Source of the DNA: Pilasporangium apinafurcum
Taxonomy: Eukaryota > Oomycota > Peronosporomycetes > Pythiales > Pythiaceae
Assembly (NCBI GenBank): GCA_001600495.1
Contig: BCKE01000001.1
Location: forward strand, 279,341-335,784
Length of the DNA: 56,444 nt
Direction of reading: 5' to 3'
Of the stretch, positions 21,972 through 34,471 are shown piece after piece. Position 1 is the stretch's first letter. The number at the start of each line of letters is the position of its first letter. Below the pieces are notes generated by a model. It did no database searches. It was not told the origin of the DNA and saw only the letters and a list, made by a program, of their open reading frames with translations. The position numbers and the translations under genes were made by a program.

Positions 21972-22850
21972 ATGGTGAACGACGACGTCAGAAGCTGCGG
22001 CATGGACGAGTGGCGGACTGTAATGGAAGCATGGCAGAAGAAATTGCAGGTAGAAAAACGGTTGCAGAAGTGAGTGACGCACGGTAGTGACTTGATAGCC
22101 ATATAACAAATGACTAAATGATTTACTACGGGAAAATAACCTTGAAGTCGATGCGAATGATATAGTATACCTCCATTATTGGAATCATCAGATACAATTG
22201 TTCCACGGGAGAGAAGTGAACTCGAGCGCTTAAACGATATAGTTTCGCAGCGAGGTACTGTGAATAATCACTGTGAGCAGTTGGAAAGTCATTTTATTGA
22301 AGGCTTAAATGTTGATTATGTAGGCTTTCTGCGGCAACAACTAGCGCTTCGTTGCCTGACACCACTCTCTCGATGGTTTTATGAGCTGAAGCTGCTATTG
22401 GTTGATGAAAAATTACAAGATGAGAGTAGTACGAAGAGCACCATGCATGATGACGACGAACGAGAAGATGTTGAATCCTCGCTTGCCATGGTTCTAAGGC
22501 AAGATAAGATGTGCTATGATGTGTCTTATACATTTGGACGGCAAATACACGATTTGAAGGAAGTGTTATTAGACGATGATGGAAATGTTGATGGGGTTTC
22601 AACTGTGCAGAGCAAAGTACGCGAGATCTTGAGGTTTTCCACACTGCGACGCGGAGTTGTATGTTGCATCACGTGCGTCAGCACTCATCTCGATAATGGA
22701 CACTTATTCCACTCAAGTATTTACATCCCTAATTTGCAAAAGGATCTCGACATGAGATTACAACGAGAACCTTCTCTTGTAAAGGATGTGATAGCGTATT
22801 TGTGGGACGCTATTGACGCTCAATACAAGTTAGAGAAACTGGTTCAATGA
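21972..22850 (+). CDS. Unknown 260-aa helical protein
   Basis: Two exons (21972-22069, 22166-22850) join through a GTGAGT...ATATAG intron of 96 nt to give 260 residues. The N-terminus (MVNDDVRSCGMDEW) runs into a charged helix (WQKKLQVEKRLQ). The rest is acidic and mostly helical with a cysteine cluster CCITCVS near residue 200. There is no signal peptide or membrane span and no family I recognise. Confidence 0.7.
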
Positions 22851-22992
22851 TAAATCAAGAATTACACAAGCAATAGTTATAAAACAGCGTAACAATTGGG
22901 CTTGGCTCTGTTTTTGAGGACAACCATGTCATTCCATGTTTATTTCCCATTTTTTTGATTTCGCCACACCCAATACTTATATGCTATCCAGC

Positions 22993-23887
22993 TTAAGCAG
23001 TCAAGAGGCAAGCACCACCAGCAGCCTTGATCTTCTTTTCAGCCTGGCGTACGCAAGAACAAAGAAGCAGGAGTTAGTTCTGTAAACCAGGAAAGCAAAA
23101 TGCAGCTATGCCTATGACATACTTCTTGGCTGAAGAACTTGGCCTTCACGATGACTGGGATTTCTGGGAGACGACCCTTGCCCAAAACCTTGAAGTATCC
23201 CTGTTAACAGCACCACCATGTCCATATTAATACCACCACGCAATGCATTTAAATAAAGAAAATAAATGACTTACGGCCTTGGTGACGTCAATGACAGGAG
23301 CCTTGCCATCCTTGGACTTTTCGGCAGACTCCTTAGTCTTTTCAGACACAAGAGACCACAAGCGCTCGATATTGACAGTCGGGCAGTGGTTACGGTTGCG
23401 GAGCAGGTGGAACTGGCGCATACCGACCTTACCGAAGTAACCTGGATGGAACTTATCCATCAGGATACGATGGTGGTGCTGACCACCGGCGTTACCGCGA
23501 CCACCCGGATGCTTGCGGTGCTTGCCGATACGACCGTGACCGGCACTGACGTGACCACGTTTCTTACGGTTCTTGGAAAAACGAGATGGCTAAACAAATC
23601 ACAATACACAATATATGCGTCGGTCATTCTCCAGTGTCTTTTGCTGCTAGTGATTTATTGCTGAAGCAGGGTGAAACAGGGAGGATGGTGCTACTGGTCG
23701 CAATCTGTCACATTCTCAAGTTTTTGATCGCTGCTATTGTCAAGCCACTCGAGCATTCAGCTATGCTGCGCTTCTCTGTCTTCACCGCTTTGCTCCTTCA
23801 TTACGTGCGCGTATTCAGGAACCAACACCACCATCCCTCCTGTCCTGTTCCCCTCCAATTCCCATACAAAAGAGTCGTTCTTACCAT
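22993..23887 (-). CDS. RPL27A: 60S ribosomal protein uL15 (RPL27A)
   Basis: Large-subunit ribosomal protein uL15. Four exons: 23885-23887 (the ATG alone), 23275-23589, 23123-23200, 22993-23043, total 148 aa, the usual length. Hallmarks are [68 protein letters not shown] and the AAGGAC end. The first intron (23590-23884, 295 nt) is three to four times longer than other introns in the window, as is common for the first intron of ribosomal protein genes. Confidence 0.95.
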
Positions 23888-24223
23888 ATTGACTTGGTGA
23901 TAAGCGAATGCGAATGAATGACCGCAAGCAGTTTTTGCTAAAGCCTGCCGAAATGAATGGCTCGTTGGCTCTCACCCTGATAGTATACAAAACTCAAGTA
24001 ATCTGAGCCCCTATACAATTTTACATATAAACCCTTCCTACTTGTCGAATCGATTGGCAACAAGGACGGGTTTCCGGGCTCACAGACCAAATGGACCATA
24101 TCCTAAATGGGTTTTGTTGGTACTCACAGAACCGACCCATTTTTAGACAAGAATGTTGGTCGATGCCGTTTCAGCAAAAGTTGAAGCCAAGTTGCTGAGT
24201 TCGCGAAGCGGATCCGTGAAGAC
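23888..24223. promoter_or_regulatory. Divergent promoter region RPL27A / WW-IQ-ankyrin
   Basis: 336 bp between the RPL27A ATG (minus) and the ATG at 24224 (plus). A non-coding leader exon for the plus gene is possible, because a second ATG at 24153 opens a short frame. No clear regulatory box was identified. Confidence 0.4.
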
Positions 24224-26831
24224 ATGGAGGAGACTCATGCTGATGCGATAGTGGCCGAAGGCGAAGTCGTTTATAATAGAACTTGTGCAAGCACACACAA
24301 TGGCCCAGCTATATGGGTACGACAGTGGGATGGAACCTCCAGCGCATTTTATTATCTTAACCCACTGACAGGGGCTACTTCGTGGGAGAAACCACCCGAA
24401 TATGTAGAAACAACTGCACTTGATGATGAAGAACAAGACAGTGAAAGAAACAATCTCGATATGCAGCATTTTGAATTTGATAAAGCAGAACAAGAAAATG
24501 GCCATGTTAGCGGATACACCGAAACGATGGTGACCGCAGACAACCAAGGGCAGTGGATGGCATTGTTTGACCCGAGTTTGAAGCGCACGTACTACTATAA
24601 TATCATCTCGAAAGCATCTCAGTGGGATAGACCAGTTGATTTTTTGGACGGAGTCCAAGATGAGAAAGTGGATGGTGCGGTGAAAATTCAGTCGGTATTT
24701 CGCTCAAAAAAAGCACGCGATCGTGTCAATGCACTCCACAACGACGTTTTGTCAAAAGAAGGAACTGTCACTCATCGAGAACAGTGGAGCCAGCACTTCG
24801 ACCCACGCTCGCGCCGCTATTACTTCCGAAACGTTACTTCTGGAATCATTTCGTGGGAAAAACCGATAGGGTGTGAAATAGTGAGTAAAGAAGATCAACA
24901 TGATGAAGCAGCTACTGTAATCCAATGCTTCTTCCGAAAACGAACAGCAACTAGACGTGTAGACTTCAGGCGCCGTTTTATTCATGAAATCACGGATGCT
25001 GTCGCCATTGACCAGAAAATCAACTCCCTGAAAGATGCAGTGGATGATATTCAGGATATAATCAAAGATCGTGAGCTATTATCCACTGATGAAGAACAGC
25101 AATTCTCTCATTTACAAGACCTGATCGTTTCATGGTCACAATCTCATAGTGCAATCAAGGATCGAGTGTTAGGGCTACGCAGCCATGCAGAACTTATACA
25201 ACAAGCAAATTCGAAGGCGGAAAAAATGTTGATAGCAAATCAGCTTCATCAAGTCCTTGTGGACCTCCAGCAGGATTGTGTGGTGCTACGTCGTAATATC
25301 CTGATGATGAATTCTTACTTTGTTGACCTTGATGTTGCTCGCATCAATAATGCCTTTGACAAATTTCGGAGCTGGGATTCACGCGAACTGCTTGCACTAA
25401 CAGATACACGCATTCTAGAAAGTGTACAGGTCGACGATGTAAAGGATTTGATCTCGCGAGTTGAGGTTTTGCTGATCTCTGTTATGGGACCAGCAGATTT
25501 CTCTGCTGGCGTAACAACTGCCTGTGGAAAACGATACGAAGATTGGCATGGAACTGTCAAAGCAGCACTTGAAGGAGTTAGCGATTTAGAGTATAACATA
25601 GCACGGAACATTAATGCGTTGCGTTTGCATCGCATCGCGAATGTCGAGAGGCAGGAGCAAGCATTGATGGAGCACGAAGATTTTTCAAGTCTCCAAACCG
25701 AAATGGAGAAACGTCGATTGTTACACCAGGCAGAAGACCACGCCAAGTTTTTGGCGAAGTGCAGAGAAAGCTGGACGAAGGGAATACTTGAATATCAGGA
25801 AGATACACGCGTTATTTCTTCGAAGGATATTGGCAGGCGTCACAAAGAGAGAAGAGCAGAAGAAAATTCAGCGAAAATGAGCGATCATGACCTGGTCAGG
25901 CGGAAGAAGTTGAAATTATCCATATGGGAAGCCGTCAAAGAAGGATTACCTGTGGATATTATCCGTGTGATGATATTTGCGGAAATGCAGAAGGCTAGGC
26001 AACTTGGTTACGATTTTGTTCTTCGAACTGCTCGGTCAGAGCATGGAGAAACGCTTATTCAAATTGCGTGTTGGTGGGGTCACGAGGTAAGCGTGTGCTC
26101 CACGTGTGATAAAACTTGTGCTAACTTTGCTGCTCTTGTTGTAGCATTTAGTATCGTACTTTTTGTGCGAAAATGCGAATGCATACGCGGTGGATACTTT
26201 GTATAATCAATTTTCCTTGTTGCATGATGCTGCCAGGCGAGGGCATTCCCAAATTGTAAGTCTTTGAATTGCATTACATGCCTCAAAAATCTTTTATCGT
26301 AACTTTTGCTACGTATGCCATAGATACGAATATTGCTTCAACATGGACTCAAGTACCATATTGTGGATAGTAGTGGCGACACTCCCCTCCACTGGTAAGC
26401 GTAAAGTCTTTTCGCTTCATGCGATACCGTTCTTTATTTCGAACTGTTTTCGCCGTGCTTTGGCTGATGTTAGGGCTGCCCGAAAAAACCACTATGAATG
26501 TGTTCATATACTTCTTGGAGCTGAAGAATCTCGACATGATGAACAGATTCATACCAGTATTTTAAAAGCCATTCGTAGCAAAAATAATCGCGGTAGAACA
26601 CCATTTCAAGTAGCAAAAAGCGATTACATTCGGGATCTCATTCAGGCTCGCGATGAAGGACGAATTCCTTTGGTATATCGTCGCCGTGTCGAATCCGCTG
26701 GTGCACGCGCAAGTAGACGAATGACGGACATTGGCTACCATGAGCAAGGGAGCGCCAAGCAATTTACCGAGCATAAGTTGTTACACAAGGCAATATCTTC
26801 TAAGAACTTGTCTTCTAATCATGATGACTAG
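24224..26831 (+). CDS. WW-IQ-coiled-coil-ankyrin protein
   Basis: About 780 residues in four exons. Three WW domains: WVRQWDGTSSAFYYLNPLTG/TSWEKP (~residues 25-60), WMALFDPSLKRTYYYN/SQWDRP, and WSQHFDPRSRRYYFRN/ISWEKP. IQ calmodulin-binding motifs lie between and after them (AVKIQSVFRSKKAR, ATVIQCFFRKRTATRR). A long helical segment follows (SLKDAVDDIQDIIKDRELL onward), then ankyrin repeats spread over the introns: HGETLIQIACWWGH, SLLHDAARRGHSQI, LLQHGLKYHIVDSSGDTPLHW and NHYECVHILLG. The last exon ends SSNHDD at a TAG. Such proteins bind proline-rich partners and calmodulin; the cellular role here is unknown. The downstream sequence keeps a coding look in the same frame (see the next entry). 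Confidence 0.85.
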
Positions 26832-27546
26832 CATTCACACCACGATAGATAAGATGGAAGTTCCGAGGAAGATGAATTTGGCGTCATTAGTATCGCCACT
26901 GCAAGAGATAGATCTACTTAGGAAGTGGCGAGAGAATATGCCACGTACCGTGCGTGGCAACCATGAGTTGTCTATGGAACTGACGGTTACCTCATCCACA
27001 CTTTAGCTGGAATTACTAAACTAAAAGATATGCCAAGTATCGGGTATGCCGTGCTCGGTGAGGAGGGTCTGTTCGAGTACATAGTATTCACAAGCATCCA
27101 GGGTGTTGGTGATGACATGGACAACGATTTAAGTCTACATGTTTCCTCAGCATTGACGAACAGAACACTGTACTCGTGTATATATTGGGGCACTTTGCCT
27201 CGTGCAAGATTATGAATGGCAATATAGCAAGATATGCTGGCAAACGAACAATTGGGTCGATAATCTCGTATCGAATTGTGGGCTCGTTACTTGGAGCTAT
27301 TGTCGTTACCAGCGTTTGGTTGTTTGAATTGTCATCCACCAAGAAGCCTATCTGCCAAAGGTCAAGGATGGTGGACGGTATGCGATCATTTTGCCCAACA
27401 GAATTAACGGAGTGAGGGTATTTTTATGTCTTCAACTCCAATTATAGTACATGTCTGCTGCATTGTGGGGCAATTGATTGACAAGCCCAGCGCTGTCAGC
27501 TCTTACGATATCGTACCCGTGGAAAGCACTCAGCAGCAAGTCTTCG
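26832..27546 (+). pseudogene. Coding-like stretch in frame with the gene before it, broken by stops
   Basis: In the same frame as the last WW-IQ-ankyrin exon the sequence continues past TAG 26829, TAA 26850, TAG 26919 and TGA 26964, yet the pieces look coding: DGSSEEDEFGVISIATARD, EVAREYATYRAWQP and, from 26967, VVYGTDGYLIHTLAG then MPSIGYAVLGEEGLFEY. Further on, a Trp-rich piece (NNWVDNL, VTWSYCRYQ) occurs in another frame. It may be a decayed 3' end of the gene before it, or a small multi-exon gene I could not splice with normal intron lengths. Confidence 0.3.
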
Positions 27547-30525
27547 ATGACGCCGACAACTGGGATAGAGAAAATCGAACAGCTCATGTAGGGAGAAACT
27601 ATGAAAGGATTCTAGCGACGGTCATGGAATCGCAGTGCATCATGCAATACTCTAATTCGACGTGTGTAGTGCAATATATTATCAACGCCTCGCGCCTACG
27701 GCAATTCACCGACTTAGTATAGCAGGTTTGGCTGTCTTGGAATGTTTCTTCTCGTATATAATCTGATTCTTTGCTTGGGCTGTGAAGAAATCCTGGGAGA
27801 TGGAGATGTCCTTGCTCTTATGCAGGAATCGATGCCATCAATGGAAGAGCTACACGTCACCAAGGAACAAGAAATTGGTTTTAATCGCCTTTTCAAGTTT
27901 TTGAGTTTGCATGAACCAACTGGGTATGAAAGGGACGACGAGCACAAGCGAATTGCAATACGATATTTGGCACTTCGAAGTATGCTTCACGAGTGCAGGA
28001 CTATGACAGTAGGTGGAACGTGCATTTACCAACTTATTCCAGCGGTTAATTCTCTAATTTCTCGATGTTATTGATTATTCAAAAGCATCGCAATATTCAA
28101 GAAGCCTGCATGATCAAAATTCTTCGTTGGTTTGAAGAATCGGCAGGATCTTTCCAGGTGCATAATCAATGTTTTAGCCATGGTGTTGATTACATGTGTA
28201 ATGCTGTTATGGTTTACACTTAGATTGCATCTTCTTCATCTGTTCCTATTCTTCCATCAAGAATGGTAACTATGGCGATGAAGAGATTCATGAGGCTTCG
28301 CATTTCTTTGAAGATTTTGTTCTTTATCCTTATTGTTTTCTATCGCTAGTCACCGCAAAAGCCTATTTGCGCTAGTCTGTCTGGAAGAGGCGTTAGCAGC
28401 GATGTCAAGTTTGGCGTAAATGAAGATCTAGCTTCTCTCACTGGAGCTTCCGTAATAAATAAGCTGGAGGTTCGTGTGCTGGCAGCGTTGAATATGCCGA
28501 GCCATTTGTAACGATGAACTAATTTTCTTTGATGGCTATGAATTAATTATAGCGATACAAAGTCCCCGATATTCGAGCTTCACATATCCGTAGAATGGCT
28601 GACCTTCGATCACGGGGGGCTGATCTTCCTGATGAAGTCAGTTATAATAGCTGAAATGTTGCTTATAAATTTTGTTGTCATTGTTAAAAGTGTTGATACC
28701 GTTGTTCCGACTAGATTCCGCCCATATTGCATGACAACCCGGATACAAGTGTACCAAGGAAACCAGTAGATGACAACCGTGAAGCAGAGCAGAAAAGAAT
28801 TGACGCCACATTTCGTCTGTACCACCCAGAGACTGATGCAGAGGTCAGTGATACGCAGACTTGTATTTCATTTCTTTGTTGCCATCCGTAACGTGATCGT
28901 GATTAACACAGCACGAGATGAATCTTCTCTGGCTACGTCGACGCGAAGAAGATGAAATTAAACGGAGAAAAGAAGCTGAAGTTCGCATGCGTGTTCACAA
29001 ATGGTCTATAGATCGTAGTCGTGATGAATCTGAGAATTTGCGTAAGCGAGAATCTCTGAAATTAGTCGCCGGACTCGATCGAGTGTGTCAAGACGGCAAT
29101 ATCGAGATGGACATCTATCAAAGTACTTGCCGCAGTAGACCAATAACAGCTGAGACAGCGACAAAGAAAACGTCGCCACCAACTGAGGAGTCAGAAAAGA
29201 AGATGAAAAATGCTGTCTATTTTGCTCGGACAGCCCCTAAAAACAAGAGACACTTAGCTGGAAGTGGCGGTGGTGCTATGCATTTTCGAAATCCATTACC
29301 AGCATATTTTGGACAACCAAGCAAACGTGGCAGCAAAATAGCATCTACTTCTGGGCTGAAAGAACAACGCACACCTCCAACGTCTACGGCCGACATAAAA
29401 GATTCTTTTATGCGTCAGAACTCATCGTTGGAGAGTTTAATTCTCAATGGCGATGAAATGAATCCAATCGTCACAGATTTGGATAGCGATGATGAACAAG
29501 CTACAGATCAAAACCCAAGTGAAGAGAGAGTCACAACAAGTAATGGAAGCTATTACAGCGCAGATAATTGCAATATGAAGCTTCAATCGTTTCATATTCC
29601 ATATCCCACAGACGAAGTAATAATCGACCATGAACGTTCCAGGTTGCACGGAAAGCTGGGAAAACAGGTAGTTACATGGATATTTACTTAGTTCTTTCTT
29701 TGTAGCTCTAACAGATTGCTTTGAGTTCGTTATGCGTAGGTGTATCCACGAGGAACAGTGCCTCCACAGTCTCAGCCAGCAGACCCTGAGTTTCGGCATC
29801 TCTATGACGCTACTACCCAACGTCGCGTAGCTTCATCTACTCTAAACAAAGCTTTTCTTGGTCCTTCACCAACGAAAAAGGCATGTAAATCCCATTATGT
29901 TACCCACAAGTTCTTCTATAGCCTAAATTCTGACAACGTGATTGATTACGTTACGATGAGCGAAGGGATCTGCAGGAAAATCTACGACCAAAATTTCATC
30001 TTCCAGCTCAAACGCAAACATAAGGAATGCTCCGATATCGTTGAGCGAGAGTGAAACCCGCGCCGCGACACTAGCTGGTATGTTCAAATTTTCTGTTGTT
30101 GAACAATGACCGATCATTGACAATTATCGTGTTCCCAAATCCGCAAAGAAAATGGAGGAAGACTGTCTCTCGCATTGTCGACATCTAACCTGGCAGCACG
30201 GAGCGCGGTCAACCCACAGTCAAGTGAACTGCGCAAAAACCAGCTCGAGGAGCTCGAAAAAATCCGTTTGTTGTTCGAGCAACACCACTTGAGCTTCTCC
30301 GACCAAGTTTTTGAACGTGGTTTGTTTGTTCCAGAGGACAAATCCGTTTTTGAATGCATTCATAACCTTCCCTTAGCAGGTTCACGATTATATGCGAACC
30401 CACAGCCCCAATCAAGGGCGAAAAACGGGTCGAAGAAGCAAAAAGGTGGAGCAAAGAAGAAGAAGAAGAAGAAAGGGACAAACGCTTTAAAGAGCGCACG
30501 ATCCACGACGAAATCCAAAAAGTAG
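27547..30525 (+). CDS. Multi-exon protein of unknown function with basic C-terminus
   Basis: Start chosen at MTPTTGIEKIEQLI (27547), because the next two exons splice in phase to AIYYQRLAPTAIHRL and EILGDGDVLALMQES, a protist motif of the type 'xIxxIYxxxxPxKxxxIxxIL'. Further exons: RYLALRSMLHECRTM, NIQEACMIKILRWFEE, SPQKPICASLSG, RYKVPDIRASHIRRMADL, DDNREAEQKRIDATFRLYHPE, then the long 28918-29668 exon with RRREEDEIKRRKEAEVRMR and several Ser/Thr-rich acidic regions, VYPRGTVPPQSQPADPEF, SLSESETRAATLAENGGRL, and a coiled coil SSELRKNQLEELEKIRLLFEQHH. The end is Lys-rich (GAKKKKKKKGTNALKS). Splicing between some exons is by eye. No known domain recognised. Confidence 0.6.
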
Positions 30526-30721
30526 TGTAAATAGTAACTTAAAGAACATATTTCACAAATTTTGCGGCTGATATTCATAATGAGCAACTCAAAGTGTTGC
30601 GAGATTAATTCTACTGTTGTTGTTTCTCTTTGTTGCCGGAAGTATTGAACGTACATTTCGAGCTGTATAGCTATCAAGCTAGCAGCAGTTTATGCAAGTT
30701 CCCTATGAACTACCGTTTTGT

Positions 30722-31378
30722 CTAGTACTGTTGCATCGTATGATGGTGTGGATTTAGGGAAATTTGGATGTCGTTAGCGGGAGGTTGCGGTCGATCTTCA
30801 GGTGCGCTTGATAGTTGCCGTGAACTTTCGTTTGATTGCATGTCATCGCTACTATCGACTCTATTCATGTCTTCTGATAGCGCGGTGCAACTCCTTTCCT
30901 TCTCGCCCTTTGTTGACATGATCGGATACTCGAATGCAAACGATCGTATGGATTCTTCTACAAGACTAACTGTGGAACTGTAGAGCTTGGTCACAAACGA
31001 GTCCTGTTGTACAATCTCTTCTAACTTTATCTTCATTTCATCAACGCCTTCTGCATCCATTTGTACTGACATTACCCGATGTTCCCTCCAATCGTTTTAT
31101 TGTTCTGTCTAGGATGTCATAGCACCTAGTCTTGGTTCAATCAAAGGTTCTTGAAGATCAGGAGGATGACTACATAGGCAATATAGCGGTCAATACTTAC
31201 CATCTCTTCTCTTCGATAGCATCATGACATCAGTTGCAGGGAATGGCTTGGCATCATATTGTTGTTTTTGCTGCTCGCTATGTTCGTGTTTCTGATGGGT
31301 ACTAGTCACACTAACTACCACTTGGTTGTATATGCAGTCCTTCCTCATGTTGGCGACAAGTTCTACCTTCAGACTCAT
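30722..31378 (-). CDS. Small unknown protein, 173 aa
   Basis: Two exons (31201-31378 and 30722-31065) joined through a 135-nt GTAAGT...TGTCAG intron give 173 residues in frame (SKRRD|VQMDAEG). The first exon encodes MSLKVELVANMRKDCIYNQ and a His/Gln-rich piece; the second has a helical KIKLEEIVQQDSFVTKLYS segment and an acidic Ser/Pro-rich tail ending HHHTMQQY. No family recognised. Confidence 0.6.
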
Positions 31379-31661
31379 TACTCGATGCTGTTTGTTCTTA
31401 TATCGTAATTGCTACTTCTTCAAGCGTTGGGTTCGGAAGACCACTCACGTAGATTCTTCGATTACCACATAGCATTCAACTTCCTAGTTTCTCTACTGAT
31501 GCTCCAGGATCCTTACAACTACGATTCTGAAGTACCAATTCGCAACAGTGTAGCCATTTTCATATACTGAATTAAGATATTGGTAAAATACCGATAGTAT
31601 CGGTATGTAATAGGTATGAAACAATCATTGCTCTTGGAAGATCCAAGTAGACCAAGGAAGA
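31379..31661. promoter_or_regulatory. Divergent promoter region
   Basis: 283 bp between divergent starts (31378 minus, 31662 plus). Contains a short repeat of 'taccgatagtatcggta' type: a 17-nt near-palindrome at about 31588-31604 (accgatagtatcggt), roughly 60 nt before the WD40 start codon, which could be a protein-binding site. Confidence 0.4.
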
Positions 31662-33160
31662 ATGGAAAAGAAGATGGAGGAGCTAGAGGCAGAGAATGCG
31701 CGGCTTCGTGAACAACTCGATGCACTCCAGGCGAAATACGACGCTTTAGATGCAACAACGACCAAGAAAATCCAAGATTTGATCGATGAGAACGAAATTT
31801 TGGCCGAAGCAAATCGTATTTTCATGGAAAACGAAGCGACCTTCAAGCGTTTGAATGGATCATTGAATGAGAATCCTGATTCGTCCATTACAACACTGAT
31901 GCAAGTACCAGATGAGTTACTGCTTCCCGGAAATGGGATTAAGACCTGTGAAATTGCAGTAATGGAAGATGTGCATTCATTTGGGAATTTGTTATGTGTA
32001 GCGGCACATCCAACTCGCAGTGAAGTGGTTCTCACGGGCGGAGTGGACAAGCACATTTGCGCACACGACTGGCAGCACACGAGGAGTTTGTGTCGTTTTC
32101 AGGCGAGTGCACCCGTACTAGATCTGGCATTCAACCCAAATCCACAATGCGCGGATTATTTCGTAACTGCTTTCATGGATGCGAAGCACGGACTGTATCG
32201 ACTAGGACATATTGATGATGTATGGAAAATAGACGAAATCTGCAATTTTCATGATCACTCGCGACACGGATCGCTGAAAGTGGCGTGGAGTACGACCGGT
32301 GAGCTCTTTGCGACAGGATCCAGTGACAAGTCGCTCAATATTTATCGTTGCAAAAACCTGAACGCTGCAGACGATCAAGAATTACCAGCCTGCGAAAAAA
32401 TCAAGTCGTTCTACTTCAATGGCACAGTTGAGGCTATTGCATTTATTCCAGCATCATCACCAGAAGACACAGACAAATATGAAGCGCGCAATGGATTGCT
32501 TGCTGTTGCCGTACGAGATGATTGCTATTTGCATTACATTGATTGCTCGACATTTGAAAAAGAAAGGTGAGTCCAACGACTGTGTTAAATGCTTTATCTT
32601 TGCTTACGTCTGATTTGCCTCTGAACGTATATTTTGCGTTGTATTCATAGGATCAATATGAATCAGGATGGCATTGAGCACGTTTCCTACACGATCATGG
32701 ATTTGCAGGTCTCTCCCACTGGCAAATATATTCTTGCAGCGACGGATACTCATCGCAATTTCATTTTTGCCGTTAGTGTTAATTTGATTCTTTATCTGCG
32801 CGTGCAACCCCAGTGTATTCATATTTCTTTCTGTCTTGTATATGTGTTTTATCACCATAGATCAAACGCAATACGATCCTTCGAAACTTTTACGGCCATA
32901 AGGCTGGTCCCTATAGCCAACCAAAGGCCGCGTGGCACCCTTCTGAGAAGTATGTCATCTCCAACACCGAAGACAGTGGCTCTATTTTTGTGTGGTGCAT
33001 TGCCTCAGAGCAGGTAATCGACACAATTATTGCTCACGAGAAGCTGGTGCGCGATCTGGTCACATTCGCCTCAACTTCCCAGTATTTGGTGACCGTATCG
33101 TATGACAAAAAGTTGAAAGTGTGGGAAACTACGCTGACCGATAGAGTATTAACCAGTTAA
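31662..33160 (+). CDS. Coiled-coil WD40-repeat protein
   Basis: Three exons (31662-32566, 32651 to about 32773, then from about 32861 to 33160). Residues 1-75 are a coiled coil (MEELEAENARLREQLDALQ). The rest is a WD40 propeller: LLCVAAHPTRSEVVLTGGVDKHICAHDW, LDLAFNPN, LKVAWSTTGELFATGSSDKSLNIY, DLQVSPTGKYILAATD, AAWHPSEKYVISNTEDSGSIFVW and LVTVSYDKKLKVWE at the end. In WD40 families this is a protein-interaction scaffold; the coiled coil suggests oligomerisation. Not assigned to a named orthologue. Ends 50 bp before the convergent C2HC gene's stop. Confidence 0.8.
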
Positions 33161-33210
33161 GGCTGACTCTGATGTATAGAAATAGATACCGGGCTGGGTT
33201 GATGGCTGTG

Positions 33211-34325
33211 CTATGATCTCATATCGGCAAACAGGTTCTTAAGATCTCGGATTTCTTGCAAGGTAGAGAGAGTTGTCGTTTCCCAGGTATCTAACTTTGC
33301 TTGAATGATATCAAGCATGTGCTCCTTTCCCTGAATTTCCTGCTTCAGTGCTTCTCGATTGATGTCTGCGATTGCTTTTGTCGCCAACGGTGACTGAATT
33401 TGTTGTCTCATTGCTGGATTTCCTGGATCTTGTGACGGAACTTTCTTTCGATTGCTAGCAAGACTTCCCGAGAGAGCTCTTGTGCCGTTGGAGGCTGCTG
33501 GGAGCTCTGATGCAGAAGAAGATGATGTTGTGCCTCGTGTCGACGATGGGTCTGAAGGCGGAACTTCAACCGGCAGCCGCACATTGCTGCGCTTTTCGAC
33601 CGATGTTGGGCCGTTATTGGAGCTGGGTCGATCACTTTGCTTCGCTCGTCCATATTCCACCTCGGGTTCTGAGTCAAGCAAACGTGTAAAGGTGTGTCAA
33701 GCATGATGATAAAAAATGGACGCATTATGATGTGTATATCATTCACGAACCTTTGCGATTGCGTGGTGCTGCGCCTTCTCCAACTCTCTTCGCAATATTG
33801 TTTCCGTGGCAACTTTTACTATGAATTGCGAGTCGTCCCTCTGCAAACGTGCGTCCACAGTTTTCACATTTCTCCATGCCATGGACATTAAACGACTCCT
33901 GTGCGGCCCTATTGAGCGTCTCGACCTCCTCACGCGATAATTTCCCTCCATCTCCAAAGGAGTTACCTCCACGTAGCTCATCCAAACCAGGAGGAGTCTT
34001 CGGAATCGGACGTCGTTCGTGCTTTGGCTTTAATTCTTCCTATACGCATGAATATGGAGTGACACAGACGTGCAAATTATTTGACTTGAATAATCACTTG
34101 TTCTGAGTGTATTTTGTTCTCAGCTGATTGACCTGTGCGACCCATAACTTCTTGCATTGCTTCAAGTGAATATCAAACGAGGACAGCCCATATTGCCGAC
34201 CACAGACATGACACACGCGTGTTACTGGGCCAGGCTTCAGTCCTACAATTGCACAGCACATCGTACATTGAAGAGATAAAAAATACGCGACGGACTGAAT
34301 CCTGTCTTGCAGTACCTGTTGCCAT
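33211..34325 (-). CDS. C2HC zinc-finger protein of the ZC2HC1 type
   Basis: The first exon is only ATGGCAACAG (34325 down) and splices to LKPGPVTRVCHVCGRQYGL, giving finger 1: C-x2-C...HLKQC. A later exon has KPKHERRPIPKTPPGLDE and finger 2: KCENCGRTF...AIHSKSC (33850-33880). Both follow the C-x2-C-x12-H-x4-C form of the zf-C2HC_2 family. The remainder is Ser/Thr-rich (TTSSSSASE) with a C-terminal coiled coil (REALKQEIQGKEHMLDIIQAK). ZC2HC1 proteins are often linked to cilia or microtubules; that link is not shown here. Confidence 0.82.
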
Positions 34326-34471
34326 CTTCGTGTTTGTATTATTTGTGAGAGCTGGCGACTATTCGAGCAAGATCTCGCGTATCCTAAACTATTTTAGAAG
34401 CTAGTCAAGGTGCATCTTTTAGACTTCAGGAGCCAAGTGACATCTTTCAAAATATTTTCCGATATTATACA

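Noticed and set aside
24143-24658. A 171-codon minus ORF with hydrophobic stretches
   Set aside because: It is the reverse strand of the first two WW domains of the plus-strand gene.
30722-31378. Two separate small genes at 30722-31072 and 31190-31378
   Set aside because: They splice in phase through a GTAAGT...TGTCAG intron into one 173-aa protein.
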